A DNA stretch of 54,970 bases, from NCBI GenBank assembly GCA_945865175.1, contig CAMBDA010000020.1, positions 1 through 54,970 on the forward strand, in the 5' to 3' direction. Shown here one piece after another: positions 1 to 7,909 of the stretch (its first letter is position 1; each line of letters opens with the position of its first letter). This DNA is from an uncultured Prevotellaceae bacterium. Its GTDB lineage: Bacteria > Bacteroidota > Bacteroidia > Bacteroidales > Bacteroidaceae. The translations under genes were made by a program, and so were the position numbers. The notes beneath the pieces were generated by a model. The model worked only from the letters and a program-made list of their open reading frames with translations. It had not been told where the DNA came from and searched no databases.

Positions 1-69
1 TCAAATGTTAAAAAAGAGAAGCAAAATAGAGTCAACCTTATTCAGGAAAAGACATTGGCCTCATAGGGA

Positions 70-252
70 AATGTTAACTTGTTAACGCGTAACCTGCATT
101 TAAAAAACGTTTTTCACTTTAAGGGAAAAGTTTAATATTATATATTATATATATTAATATATATAATATATAATATTACTATTTTTAACACTTTTCTCTA
201 AGAGGCCCTCAAATCGATTTTTTTTGCGAGTTACGCGTTAACAGTTAACATT
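70..252. repeat. Nested inverted repeat with a 46-bp perfect AT palindrome
   Basis: Outer arms at 70-93 and 230-252 are inverted copies of each other (AATGTTAAC..GTTAACGCGTAAC), differing by one inserted base. Inside, 133-178 is a perfect 46-bp palindrome made only of A and T, centred between 155 and 156. Between arms and core, weaker inverted similarity remains (GGGAAAAGT near 123 against ACTTTTCTCT near 190). The whole 183 bp could fold into one long hairpin or cruciform. It has no coding capacity. It may be a miniature inverted-repeat element or a replication/transfer structure; the sequence does not decide. Confidence 0.8.
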
Positions 253-265
253 GGGCAGCGATTGA

Positions 266-520
266 CTATCTGCAAATAGCGTCTTGGCTGAAATTGATGT
301 CGAGATCGTTGTACCTGTTGGTGATGCGCTTACACCCTATTTTGGATGCCTTGCTGCCATGGGGGATAATGCCGTCATTGCCCCAATTGTTTTTATCTTC
401 AGTTGCCAGGAAGTTATAATCACCCAAGGCTTCAGCAGAACAATTTCCGCGATCAACTACAAATCCGAACCACTCCGGCATATTCATTTGCTTTTCAAAG
501 GCTGCAAGAGATAGCGAGCA
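266..520 (-). other. Possible gene remnant, unidentified
   Basis: The minus strand is open here and reads as plausible protein (about 80 residues containing NMPEWFGFVVDRG and KIGCKRITNRYNDLDINF), but the frame runs upstream into intron-derived sequence, so it has no proper start. I do not recognise the family. It could be the 3' part of a gene cut by the rearrangements around it, or chance. It lies between the palindrome and the group II intron tail. Confidence 0.25.
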
Positions 521-597
521 AAAAACGCAGTCTTTTCTATCATTGGCAGAGAGGCCAGCCCCCAGATTATGTCTATGCACAAAACGTTGAGAGTGAA

Positions 598-671
598 GAG
601 CCGTGTGAGGGGAGACTTTCACGCACGGTTCTGTGAGAGGGTGAGGGTGAAACTCCCTCGCTCTACTCGAC
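598..671 (+). mobile_element. 3' end of a group II intron (domains V and VI)
   Basis: Positions 598-631 match the 34-nucleotide catalytic domain V of bacterial group II introns: GAGCCG at the 5' side with the AGC triad, a GAGA tetraloop, and CACGGTTC closing the helix. Positions 632-671 form a domain VI-like hairpin (GAGGGTGAGGG against CTCCCTCGCTC) followed by CTACTCGAC, a usual intron 3' terminus with the branch-point A nearby. No reverse transcriptase frame and no 5' intron domains are visible upstream, so this is a 5'-truncated, dead copy. The 3' splice boundary is estimated at about 671. Confidence 0.8.
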
Positions 672-744
672 CCGATGATTCTCATGCGAAACTTAAGAGA
701 TAGGGTGCATCTCAACAAAAAAATAAAAGTTTTTGGACTTTTAT

Positions 745-775
745 TTGGTTTTTGCTTCGTTTTGCACTATCTTTG
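745..775 (+). promoter_or_regulatory. Bacteroidetes-type promoter of the toxin-antitoxin pair
   Basis: TTTG at 745-748 and TATCTTTG at 768-775 are spaced by 19 bp, matching the -33/-7 pattern of the Bacteroidetes primary sigma factor. Transcription would begin near 782, about 20 nucleotides before the antitoxin start. Confidence 0.7.
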
Positions 776-803
776 CAGCGTAAATAATTAAGTATTAAAG
801 ATT

Positions 804-1055
804 ATGGCAATAGCAATATCAGATAAATACCTTCGTGATATATATAATTTGAGTAACGAAGAAAAATTAGATTTGGTTGATTTGATTATCAAATCTATGA
901 GAGTAGCGCACTCCAAAATTAACATTGGGGTTAGAAAAAAGTCATTAAATTGGGTCGATGAATTAGAAGGTAAATGGATTGATTCAAAGAGTGCTGATGA
1001 AATGGTTAGCGATATAAGATCAGCTAGAACTAATAATTCAGAGGTTATCCTATGA
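804..1055 (+). CDS. Antitoxin of a VapBC-like pair
   Basis: This 83-residue protein is read just ahead of a PIN-domain toxin and overlaps it by four bases (ATGA), the usual antitoxin-toxin arrangement. The N-terminal half is helical and charged (LSNEEKLDLVDLIIKSM). The C-terminal half carries a W..ELEGKW..SKSADE..SDIRSAR pattern seen in small antitoxins that precede VapC toxins in Bacteroidetes. By family it should bind and block the toxin and repress its own promoter. No classical AbrB or RHH fold can be named with certainty. Base composition is much AT-richer than the core genes downstream, which suggests acquisition. Confidence 0.7.
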   Translation: MAIAISDKYLRDIYNLSNEEKLDLVDLIIKSMRVAHSKINIGVRKKSLNWVDELEGKWIDSKSADEMVSDIRSARTNNSEVIL

Positions 1056-1459
1056 AAAAGAAATATCTCTTAGATACATCTATCATAGCATTCCTTTTCA
1101 GAAAGGCTTATAATATAGGTAATAGGCTCAGGGAATTGGATAATGACCAATGTTTCGTTTCTGAAATAACTATTGCAGAATTGACTTATGGGGCATATCA
1201 CAGTGATAGAGTTTCTGAAAACTTGATGATGATAGAAAGGTTGGAATCTTTGGTTGATATTTTGCCTGTTAGTTCTGCAATTGATGAGTATGGAAAGCAA
1301 AAGGATCTACTTGTCAAATCAGGGCGGATGATAGAGGATTTTGATTTACTAATAGGTTGCACGGCGGTGGCAAATGGAATGATTATGGTTACTGATAACA
1401 CAAAACATTTCTCAAGAATACATGGAATACAACTTGAGAATTGGGTGGATAGATTATAA
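1052..1459 (+). CDS. vapC: PIN-domain ribonuclease toxin, VapC family
   Basis: This is a 135-residue PIN-domain protein. The expected acidic metal ligands are present: Asp8 in LLDTSI, Glu43 in IAELTYG, Asp96/Asp98 in EDFDLLIG and Asp115 in VTDNTKHF. VapC toxins are magnesium-dependent endoribonucleases, usually cutting tRNA or rRNA to stop growth until the antitoxin returns. Length is normal and the gene appears intact. The start overlaps the stop of the antitoxin gene, so the two are translationally coupled. The pair sits between a dead intron and a deleted insertion sequence, so it probably arrived with mobile DNA. Confidence 0.85.
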   Translation: MKKKYLLDTSIIAFLFRKAYNIGNRLRELDNDQCFVSEITIAELTYGAYHSDRVSENLMMIERLESLVDILPVSSAIDEYGKQKDLLVKSGRMIEDFDLLIGCTAVANGMIMVTDNTKHFSRIHGIQLENWVDRL

Positions 1460-1495
1460 TGTGTTCAGAGGGGATGAGGTTATGTCGCCCTGAAA

Positions 1496-1515
1496 GGTAG
1501 GGTGTTCAAAACAGA
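1496..1515 (+). repeat. Left terminal inverted repeat of the deleted insertion sequence
   Basis: This is identical in inverted orientation to 2138-2157. It lies 36 bp after the vapC stop codon. Confidence 0.85.
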
Positions 1516-1664
1516 TATAGAATAATGCTCGAATAAGCGTTAGGTTTCAGTGCTTATGTGTTACTGTTTTTTTAATATTCCAGACAATGGAATAGTTTTT
1601 TTTGAAAATTTGTGTAATTCGCTGATTTTTAGTAACTTTATAGAGAATTTAATCCTCAAAAGTT

Positions 1665-2135
1665 ATGAAGAAAACAACAAAAGACAAAGAGATAGAAAAG
1701 CTGAAAAAGCAGGTAGAAAAACTGAAATCCGAGAAAGAGAGCCTTAAACGTGATAAAAGGTCTCTTATAGGAAAGTTGGCTACTGCTCAAGCTAAAGCCG
1801 ACAAGTATCATGATGCACTTAAAAAAGACGACACCGAAAGATGCGTTGGACAGGGAGGCCTTCGATTTAATGATGAGCCTATTGGACGACATCAGTACTC
1901 AACCCTAATGGTCGCTCTTAGCGTCGCTTTCTATTCTCGCCTGTCGGTTGGTTCTCGGCAAGTGGTTGAGATATTCAATATCCTGAACGAATTCATGGGT
2001 GGCATGTTTGGAAAGGTTCCGGCATATACATCCATTGGTTACTGGACTCTCAAAGAATGGACTGATGTCAACCTTTCCCCAAATTTGGTTATCAAACGAC
2101 GTGAAACTATAGGCAAAAAATGCGTAGGTTTTTGA
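1665..2135 (+). pseudogene. Transposase, N-terminal fragment
   Basis: The first 50 or so residues form a charged coiled coil (EIEKLKKQVEKLKSEKESL). They are followed by a helix-turn-helix-like part (HQYSTLMVALSVAFYSRLSVGSRQVVEIF and a VPAYTSIGYW segment) like the N-terminus of Bacteroidetes DDE transposases of the coiled-coil type. The frame stops after 156 residues inside the right terminal repeat, while full-length relatives should be several hundred residues. No DDE residues remain, so it is inactive. The last 20 or so residues may come from the fused 3' end of the original gene. Confidence 0.65.
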
Positions 2136-2137
2136 CG

Positions 2138-2157
2138 TCTGTTTTGAACACCCTACC
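2138..2157 (-). repeat. Right terminal inverted repeat of the deleted insertion sequence
   Basis: This is an exact inverted copy of 1496-1515. It begins just after the truncated transposase frame ends. Confidence 0.85.
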
Positions 2158-2233
2158 CGAAGGGGTGACATGTTTTCATGTCCACACCCACATCCCCATC
2201 CTGCCCGGCCCAGAGCCCGGAAAACTGGGGGAG

Positions 2234-2262
2234 CTGTTGCAGTTGTTGCAGTTGTTGCAGTT
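2234..2262 (+). repeat. Short tandem repeat
   Basis: Three copies of a 9-bp unit (GTTGCAGTT) lie in tandem in the gap between the insertion sequence remnant and rnr. It is non-coding and could vary in copy number by slippage. Confidence 0.6.
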
Positions 2263-2302
2263 ATTTTGAAGCCTATAACTGCAACGGTTGACAGCGACAC
2301 AC

Positions 2303-2338
2303 AGGAGTCCGCCAGCATCTTGTTGGGGGCGGACTCCT
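2303..2338 (-). terminator. Stem-loop downstream of rnr
   Basis: AGGAGTCCGCC and GGCGGACTCCT form a perfect 11-bp GC-rich stem with a 14-base loop, about 34 bp past the rnr stop. There is no clear run of T after it on the minus strand, so it may be a transcript-stabilising hairpin rather than a classical intrinsic terminator. Confidence 0.6.
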
Positions 2339-2371
2339 GAGGCGTGAGAATGCACTTTCTTATATAAAGGA

Positions 2372-4672
2372 CTAACGGTTCTTGCGCTTGCGCTTCTTTT
2401 CTTTCGCGGTTTTTACGGGTATGGCCGGCCGGGGGGTGTCCGTGTGGACGGCGGCTTCGGGGCGCACCAGCTTGTAGTCGAGCTGTTTGCTGTAGAGGTC
2501 GGCTCTGGCCACCTGCACCTCCACGCTGTCGCCCAGGTTGTAGCAGTGGTGGCGTCGGCGGCCGCGCAGGCAATAATTGCGCTCGTCGTATTCGTAGTAG
2601 TCGTCGTCCAGGTCGCGCAGGGGAATCATGCCCTCGCACTTGTTCTCGTCCACCTCCACATAGAGGCCGAACTCGGTGATGCCGCTGATGGTGCCCCTGA
2701 ACGTTTCGCCCAGATGCCCGCCCATAAACTCCACCTGCTTGTACTTGATGCTGGCGCGTTCGGCCAGGGCTGCCGTCTGCTCCATCTCCGAGCAGTGCTC
2801 GCAGAGCGTCTCGTATTTGGTCTGGCTCACGGTGCGTCCGCCCTGGGCATACTTGGTGAGGAGGCGGTGCACCAGCAGGTCGGGATAGCGGCGGATGGGG
2901 CTGGTGAAATGGGTGTAGTAGTCGAAGGCCAGGCCGTAGTGGCCGATGTTGCAGGTGCTGTACTTGGCCTTCATCATGGCGCGCAGGGTCACCATCTCTA
3001 TGACATTCTGTTCCCTGCGGCCCTTCACCTGGGCGAGCAGCTGGTTGAGGTGCTTGCTCACGTCGGCACGGTTGCCGCCCGTCTTCAGCCGGTAGCCGAA
3101 CTTGGTGACAAACTCGGAGAGGTTCATCAGCTTGTTGGGGTCGGGGGTGTCGTGGATGCGGTAGGGGAGCACCTTGGGCTTCTTGCCCGCAGCCACCTTG
3201 CCGATGCTCTCGGCCACGGTGCGGTTGGCCAGCAGCATGAATTCCTCCACCAGCTTGTTGGCATCCTTGGCCACCTTGAAATAGGTGGACAGCGGGCGGC
3301 CTTTCTCGTCGATGCGGAAGCGCACCTCGCAGCGGTCAAAGTCTACGGCTCCGTTTTCAAACCTGCGCTTGCGCAGCACCTTGGCCAGCCGGTTGAGCGT
3401 GATGAGCTCATCGGCAAAGTCCTCGGTGGGGCGGGCACCCTCGTAGGTGGGTGTGGCCTCCCCGTCGCCGGGTGCGCCGTAGTCCTCCTCGCTGGCCTCG
3501 TGTCGTGCCTCCAGGAAGGCCTGCACCTCCTCGTAGGTGAAGCGGCGGTTGCTGCGTATGACGGTGTGGGCGATTTTCCAGGATCGCACGTCCGCCTTGG
3601 CGTCCATCTCGAAGATGACGCTGTAGGCCAGTTTGTCCTCGTCGGGGCGCAGGGAGCAGATATAGTTGCACAGCCGTTCGGGCAGCATGGGGATGGTGCG
3701 GTCCACCAGATAAACGCTGGTGGCACGCTTGAGGGCCTCGCGGTCGATGATGCTGCCCTCCGTCACATAGTGGCTCACGTCGGCGATGTGTACGCCCACT
3801 TCCCATCGGTTCTCCTTCAGGCGGCGGATGCTGATGGCATCGTCAAAGTCCTTGGCATCGCGCGGGTCGATGGTGAAGGTGGTGGTGCCGCGCATGTCGG
3901 TGCGTGCGGCCACCTCCTCGTCCGTGATGGTGTCCGGGATGCGGTCGGCGGCCTTCTCCACCTGCTCGGGGTAGGTGTAGGGCAGGCCGTATTCGGCCAG
4001 GATGGCATGCATCTCGGCCGTGTTCTCGCCCGTCTGCCCCAGGATGTCGACGACCTTTCCTATGGGGTTCTTGGCGTTTTCCGGCCATTCCACGATTTTC
4101 ACCACGGCCTTGTCGCCGGTGCGGCCCTTCTTCAGATTGGCCTTGGGGATGAAGATGTCGTTGGCCAGCGTGCGGTCTTCGGTGAGCAGATAGGCGTAGG
4201 TCTTGTTCACCTGGAGGGTGCCCACAAACGTCTTGTCGGCCCGTGTCAGGATTTCCGTCACCTGCGCCTCGCGCACATGGTTGCGCCGTCTGGCCAGCAT
4301 GGTCACCTTCACCTCGTCGCCGTCCATGGCGTGGAGGCTGTTGCGCTCGGCCACCAGCACGGGCTCTCCGCCGTCGGCGGGCTCGAAGGTGTTCTTGCCG
4401 TTGGCCTTGCGGTGGAAGATGCCGGTCATCACCGTGGTGGGCGCGTTCAGCTGGTACACGTTGCGTGCCGTCTCCTTGATGCAGTCGTCCATGCAGAGCT
4501 CCTCCAGCACGTCCATGCAGAGCATCCGTGAGGGGTGGGTGGAGAGGCCCAGCAGGCGGTAGACGGTCTTGAGCTCGTATGCTGTGGACGGGTTGTTTTC
4601 AAACAGTTCGATGAGCATCCGCTCCATTTGTGGCTTCTTCACTCCGCGGCCACCATTGTTCTTCTTTCCCAT
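2372..4672 (-). CDS. rnr: Ribonuclease R
   Basis: This is a 766-residue 3'-5' exoribonuclease that degrades structured RNA and takes part in mRNA turnover and RNA quality control. Domains in order: an N-terminal winged-helix-like region (about 15-75), cold-shock domains (about 80-215), the RNB catalytic domain (about 260-600) with DPRDAKDFDDA at 269-279 holding the metal-binding aspartates, an S1 RNA-binding domain (about 645-725), and a basic C-terminal tail rich in lysine and arginine. The length is normal and the gene is intact. It stands alone, divergent from korA. A long open frame of 695 codons on the opposite strand is only a codon-bias shadow. Confidence 0.95.
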   Translation of the reverse strand: MGKKNNGGRGVKKPQMERMLIELFENNPSTAYELKTVYRLLGLSTHPSRMLCMDVLEELCMDDCIKETARNVYQLNAPTTVMTGIFHRKANGKNTFEPADGGEPVLVAERNSLHAMDGDEVKVTMLARRRNHVREAQVTEILTRADKTFVGTLQVNKTYAYLLTEDRTLANDIFIPKANLKKGRTGDKAVVKIVEWPENAKNPIGKVVDILGQTGENTAEMHAILAEYGLPYTYPEQVEKAADRIPDTITDEEVAARTDMRGTTTFTIDPRDAKDFDDAISIRRLKENRWEVGVHIADVSHYVTEGSIIDREALKRATSVYLVDRTIPMLPERLCNYICSLRPDEDKLAYSVIFEMDAKADVRSWKIAHTVIRSNRRFTYEEVQAFLEARHEASEEDYGAPGDGEATPTYEGARPTEDFADELITLNRLAKVLRKRRFENGAVDFDRCEVRFRIDEKGRPLSTYFKVAKDANKLVEEFMLLANRTVAESIGKVAAGKKPKVLPYRIHDTPDPNKLMNLSEFVTKFGYRLKTGGNRADVSKHLNQLLAQVKGRREQNVIEMVTLRAMMKAKYSTCNIGHYGLAFDYYTHFTSPIRRYPDLLVHRLLTKYAQGGRTVSQTKYETLCEHCSEMEQTAALAERASIKYKQVEFMGGHLGETFRGTISGITEFGLYVEVDENKCEGMIPLRDLDDDYYEYDERNYCLRGRRRHHCYNLGDSVEVQVARADLYSKQLDYKLVRPEAAVHTDTPRPAIPVKTAKEKKRKRKNR

Positions 4673-4715
4673 GACAATATGCTAATTTAGGGGTTCGTAT
4701 TCGTTGGCTAGTGCA

Positions 4716-4723
4716 CAAAAATA
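4716..4723 (-). promoter_or_regulatory. Possible -7 box for rnr
   Basis: On the minus strand this reads TATTTTTG, a match to TAnnTTTG, 44 bp before the rnr start. No good TTTG lies at the right distance upstream, so the assignment is tentative. Confidence 0.35.
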
Positions 4724-4887
4724 GCAATTTTTCTGCAATCGGGCGGCGGTTTTATTGAAAAATAAACTATCTTTGCCCCCAAATTCATAAAATATAACAT
4801 AAAGGTGACAAAACCAGCCACAAAAGGCAGCATGGACGGCAAAATGGCACTTTTGTAAGCCAAAACTGCAAGTTTGATTGCAAAATG

Positions 4888-4919
4888 TTTGTCCGGTTGG
4901 TGGAATTGACATACCTTTG
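4888..4919 (+). promoter_or_regulatory. Promoter of korA-korB
   Basis: TTTG at 4888-4891 and TACCTTTG at 4912-4919 have a 20-bp spacer, matching the Bacteroidetes promoter pattern. Transcription would start near 4926, giving a leader of about 45 nucleotides before korA. Another TATCTTTG lies at 4768-4775 but lacks a spaced TTTG. Confidence 0.7.
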
Positions 4920-4971
4920 CAGAGGAAAAGTAAGAAACGGATGATAATTTAACACAGAAGTAAAAGTAAGT

Positions 4972-6819
4972 ATGGCAGATTCATTAGAAGTGAAGGAACT
5001 GGACCAAGTGGTGGTCCGTTTCTCAGGAGATTCCGGTGACGGCATGCAGCTGGCCGGGAACATTTTCTCCACGGTGTCTGCAACCGTGGGAAACAGCATC
5101 AGCACCTTCCCTGACTATCCGGCCGACATCCGCGCCCCGCAAGGGTCGCTTACGGGTGTGAGCGGCTTCCAGGTGCATGTGGGTGCAGCGCAGGTGTATA
5201 CGCCCGGCGACCAGTGCGACGTGCTGGTGGCCATGAATGCAGCCGCCCTGAAGACGCAGTACAAGTATGCCAAGCCCGGCGCGGCCATTATCATCGACAC
5301 CGATTCGTTCGGCCCCAAGGACCTGGAGAAGGCCGCCTTTTCCACTCCCGACTATCTGGGCGAGATGGGCATCGACCCCGACCGTGTGATTGCCTGCCCC
5401 CTCACCACGATGGTGAAGGACTGCCTCAAGGACAGCGGCATGGACGCCAAGAGCGTGCTCAAGTGCCGCAACATGTTTGCCCTGGGCCTTGTGTGCTGGC
5501 TCTTCGACCGCGACCTGGAGATTGCCTTCAACTTCCTGCGCGAGAAGTTTGCCAAGAAGCCTGCCGTGGCCGAGGCCAACATCCGCGTGATACAGGCCGG
5601 CTATGACTACGGACACAACACCCACAGCAGTGCAGCGGGTGTATACCGCATAGAGACGCGCCACAAGCAGCCCGGCCGCTATATGGACATCACCGGCAAC
5701 AAGGCCACTGCCTACGGCTTCATCGCTGCTGCCGAAAAGGCCGGACTGAAACTCTATCTGGGCAGCTACCCCATCACGCCCGCCACCGACGTGCTCCACG
5801 AGCTGAGCAAGCACAAGTCGCTGGGCGTGACTACCGTACAGTGCGAGGACGAGATTGCAGGCTGTGCCTCCAGCGTGGGCGCATCCTTTGCCGGCGCGCT
5901 GGCCGTGACCTCCACCTCCGGCCCCGGCATCTGCCTCAAGAGCGAGGCCATGAACCTGGCCGTAATCATGGAGCTGCCCCTGGTGGTGCTGGACGTGCAG
6001 CGTGGCGGACCGGCCACCGGCCTCCCCACCAAGAGCGAGCAGACCGACCTGCTGCAGGTGCTCTTCGGACGCAACGGAGAGAGCCCCATGCCCGTGATGG
6101 CCGCCCTGAGCCCCACCGACTGCTTCGATGCCGCCTATGAGGCTTCCAAGATAGCCCTGGAGCACATGACGCCCGTGGTGCTGCTCACCGATGCCTTCAT
6201 CGCCAACGGCTCGGGTGCCTTCAAACTGCCCGATCTGGCCCAATACCCTGCCATCAATCCACCTTATGTGCCCGAAGAGCTCAAAGGCACATGGACTCCC
6301 TATATGCGTGCCGAAAACGGGACGCGCTACTGGGCGGTGCCCGGACGCGAAGGATTCGAGCATATCCTGGGCGGCCTGGAGAAGGACGACAAGACGGGTG
6401 CCATCAGCACCAATCCCGAGAACCACGACCTGATGACGCGCAAGCGTGCCCGCAAGGTGGCCAACATCCCCGTGCCCGACCTGGAGGTGCTGGGCGACAA
6501 GGACGATGCCGAGCTGCTGATCGTGGGCTTCGGCGGCACCTACGGACATCTGCGTGCCGCCATGGAGGAGCTGCGCGCCGGCGGCCGCAAGGTGGCCATG
6601 GCACAGCTGCGCTATATCAACCCTCTGCCTGCCAATACGGCCGAGGTGCTCATGCGCTACCCCAAGGTGGTGGTGGCCGAGCAGAACATGGGCCAGCTGG
6701 CTGCATGGCTGCGCATGAAGGTGGACGGATTCGTGCCCGTGCAGTATAACGAGGTGAAGGGACAGCCCTTCGTGGTGAGCGAGATTGTGGAATTTGTGAA
6801 AAAGGTAATGGAGGAATAG
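4972..6819 (+). CDS. korA: 2-oxoacid:ferredoxin oxidoreductase, fused gamma-alpha subunit
   Basis: This 615-residue subunit belongs to a 2-oxoacid (probably 2-oxoglutarate) ferredoxin oxidoreductase. The complex decarboxylates the oxoacid to its acyl-CoA and reduces ferredoxin, an anaerobic alternative to the NAD-linked dehydrogenase. The first 190 residues are the gamma-subunit domain (FSGDSGDGMQLAGN near 15). The rest is the alpha subunit with its pyrimidine-binding domain (GSYPITPATD near 262) and a C-terminal transketolase-like domain. Fusion in this order is normal for the family. It lies five bases before korB and clearly forms an operon with it. The exact oxoacid substrate cannot be fixed from sequence reading. 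Confidence 0.9.
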   Translation: MADSLEVKELDQVVVRFSGDSGDGMQLAGNIFSTVSATVGNSISTFPDYPADIRAPQGSLTGVSGFQVHVGAAQVYTPGDQCDVLVAMNAAALKTQYKYAKPGAAIIIDTDSFGPKDLEKAAFSTPDYLGEMGIDPDRVIACPLTTMVKDCLKDSGMDAKSVLKCRNMFALGLVCWLFDRDLEIAFNFLREKFAKKPAVAEANIRVIQAGYDYGHNTHSSAAGVYRIETRHKQPGRYMDITGNKATAYGFIAAAEKAGLKLYLGSYPITPATDVLHELSKHKSLGVTTVQCEDEIAGCASSVGASFAGALAVTSTSGPGICLKSEAMNLAVIMELPLVVLDVQRGGPATGLPTKSEQTDLLQVLFGRNGESPMPVMAALSPTDCFDAAYEASKIALEHMTPVVLLTDAFIANGSGAFKLPDLAQYPAINPPYVPEELKGTWTPYMRAENGTRYWAVPGREGFEHILGGLEKDDKTGAISTNPENHDLMTRKRARKVANIPVPDLEVLGDKDDAELLIVGFGGTYGHLRAAMEELRAGGRKVAMAQLRYINPLPANTAEVLMRYPKVVVAEQNMGQLAAWLRMKVDGFVPVQYNEVKGQPFVVSEIVEFVKKVMEE

Positions 6820-6824
6820 GAATC

Positions 6825-7826
6825 ATGTACACAGCACAACAATACAAGAAAGGACAGCCAAGATGGTGCCCCGGATGCGGCGACCACTTCTTCTTGGCAA
6901 GTTTGCACAAGGCCATGGCCGAAATAGGCGTGGCACCCAAGGACATCGCCGTCATCAGCGGCATCGGATGCAGCAGCCGTCTGCCCCACTACATGGCCAC
7001 CTATGGCATGAACACCATCCACGGCCGTGCGGCAGCCATCGCCACAGGCGCAAAGGTGGCCAATCCTGCCCTCACCGTGTGGCAGGTGAGCGGCGACGGT
7101 GACGGTCTGGCCATCGGCGGCAACCATTTCATCCATGCCAACCGCAGGAACATCGACCTGAACATGATTCTGCTCAACAACCGCATCTACGGGCTCACCA
7201 AGGGCCAGTACAGCCCCACGTCGCCCCGCGGCTTCGTGAGCAAGTCGTCGCCCTACGGCACGGTGGAGGACCCCTTCCGCCCCGCTGAGCTCTGCTTTGG
7301 CGCACGCGGCCATTTCTTTGCCCGCGCGGTGGCCACCGACGCCCCCGGCACCATCGAGGTGCTCAAGGCCGCCTATGCCCACAAGGGAGCCTCGGTGTGC
7401 GAAATCCTGCAAAACTGCGTCATCTTCAACAACGGCACCCATGAGAGCGTCTACACCAAGGAAGGGCGTGCGCGCAACGCCATCTATGTGGAGCACGGCA
7501 AGCCCCTGGTGTTTGGCGAAAACGGCCAGCTGGGCCTCGTGCAGGACGGCTTTGGCCTGAAGGTGGTGGAGATTGGCAAGGACGGCGTCACCATCGACGA
7601 CATCCTGGTGCATGACGCCCACCAGGCCGACAACACCCTGCAGCTGAAGCTTGCCCTGATGGGCGACGGCGACGGCTTCCCCATTGCACTGGGTGTAATC
7701 CGCGACGTGGAAGCCCCCACCTATGACGAGGCCGTACAGGCCCAGATAGAGGAGGTGAAGGCCAAGAAGCCCTACCACACCTTTGCCCAGCTGCTCGAGA
7801 CCAACGACATCTGGGAGGTGAAGTGA
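6825..7826 (+). CDS. korB: 2-oxoacid:ferredoxin oxidoreductase, beta subunit
   Basis: This 333-residue beta subunit binds thiamine pyrophosphate and an iron-sulfur cluster and is the partner of the gene upstream. CPGCGD near residue 15 supplies cluster cysteines. GDGDGLAIGGNH (about 90) and the following LNNRIYGLTKGQ (about 120) form the diphosphate and magnesium site. The length is typical. A bare alpha-beta pair with no separate delta ferredoxin subunit nearby is common in Bacteroidetes. Confidence 0.9.
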   Translation: MYTAQQYKKGQPRWCPGCGDHFFLASLHKAMAEIGVAPKDIAVISGIGCSSRLPHYMATYGMNTIHGRAAAIATGAKVANPALTVWQVSGDGDGLAIGGNHFIHANRRNIDLNMILLNNRIYGLTKGQYSPTSPRGFVSKSSPYGTVEDPFRPAELCFGARGHFFARAVATDAPGTIEVLKAAYAHKGASVCEILQNCVIFNNGTHESVYTKEGRARNAIYVEHGKPLVFGENGQLGLVQDGFGLKVVEIGKDGVTIDDILVHDAHQADNTLQLKLALMGDGDGFPIALGVIRDVEAPTYDEAVQAQIEEVKAKKPYHTFAQLLETNDIWEVK

Positions 7827-7836
7827 ACAATCCATC

Positions 7837-7868
7837 GGGGAGGGGAGGGCTGTCCTTCCCTCTTCCCC
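7837..7868 (+). terminator. Hairpin after korB
   Basis: A G-rich arm (GGGGAGGGGAGGG) faces a pyrimidine arm (CCTTCCCTCTTCCCC) with a five-base loop about 10 bp after the korB stop. The stem is imperfect and is not followed by a strong T run. It probably ends or protects the korAB message. Confidence 0.4.
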
Positions 7869-7909
7869 TTCTGTAGATACAATAATATTATATAAAGAAA
7901 ACAATCAGC

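Larger units (their letters stand above)
1484..2169 (+). mobile_element. Internally deleted insertion sequence with terminal inverted repeats
   Basis: Two perfect 20-bp inverted repeats, GGTAGGGTGTTCAAAACAGA at 1496-1515 and its complement at 2138-2157, extend outward as imperfect repeats to about 1484 and 2169 (GTCNCCC ends). Between them lies only the N-terminal part of a transposase gene. The element of about 686 bp is therefore a deletion derivative that keeps both ends but lacks the catalytic region. It could only move if a full-length relative supplies transposase. No convincing target duplication is visible; only AT flanks both ends. Confidence 0.75.

Noticed and set aside
133..178. 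The AT palindrome as a transcription terminator
   Set aside because: It lacks a GC-rich stem and no gene ends just before it on either strand.
598..671. A retron or other reverse-transcriptase system at the left end
   Set aside because: The structured RNA is fully explained by group II intron domains V and VI, and no reverse transcriptase gene is visible.
1478..2172. Target-site duplication around the deleted insertion sequence
   Set aside because: Only an AT dinucleotide is shared at both ends, which is not significant.
2444..4531. A 695-codon open frame opposite rnr
   Set aside because: It is the complement of a GC-rich, well-recognised RNase R gene and its translation is low-complexity (rich in V, A, H, G, L). 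It is a codon-bias shadow.
5023..6549. A 508-codon open frame opposite korA
   Set aside because: Antisense shadow of a clearly identified gene.
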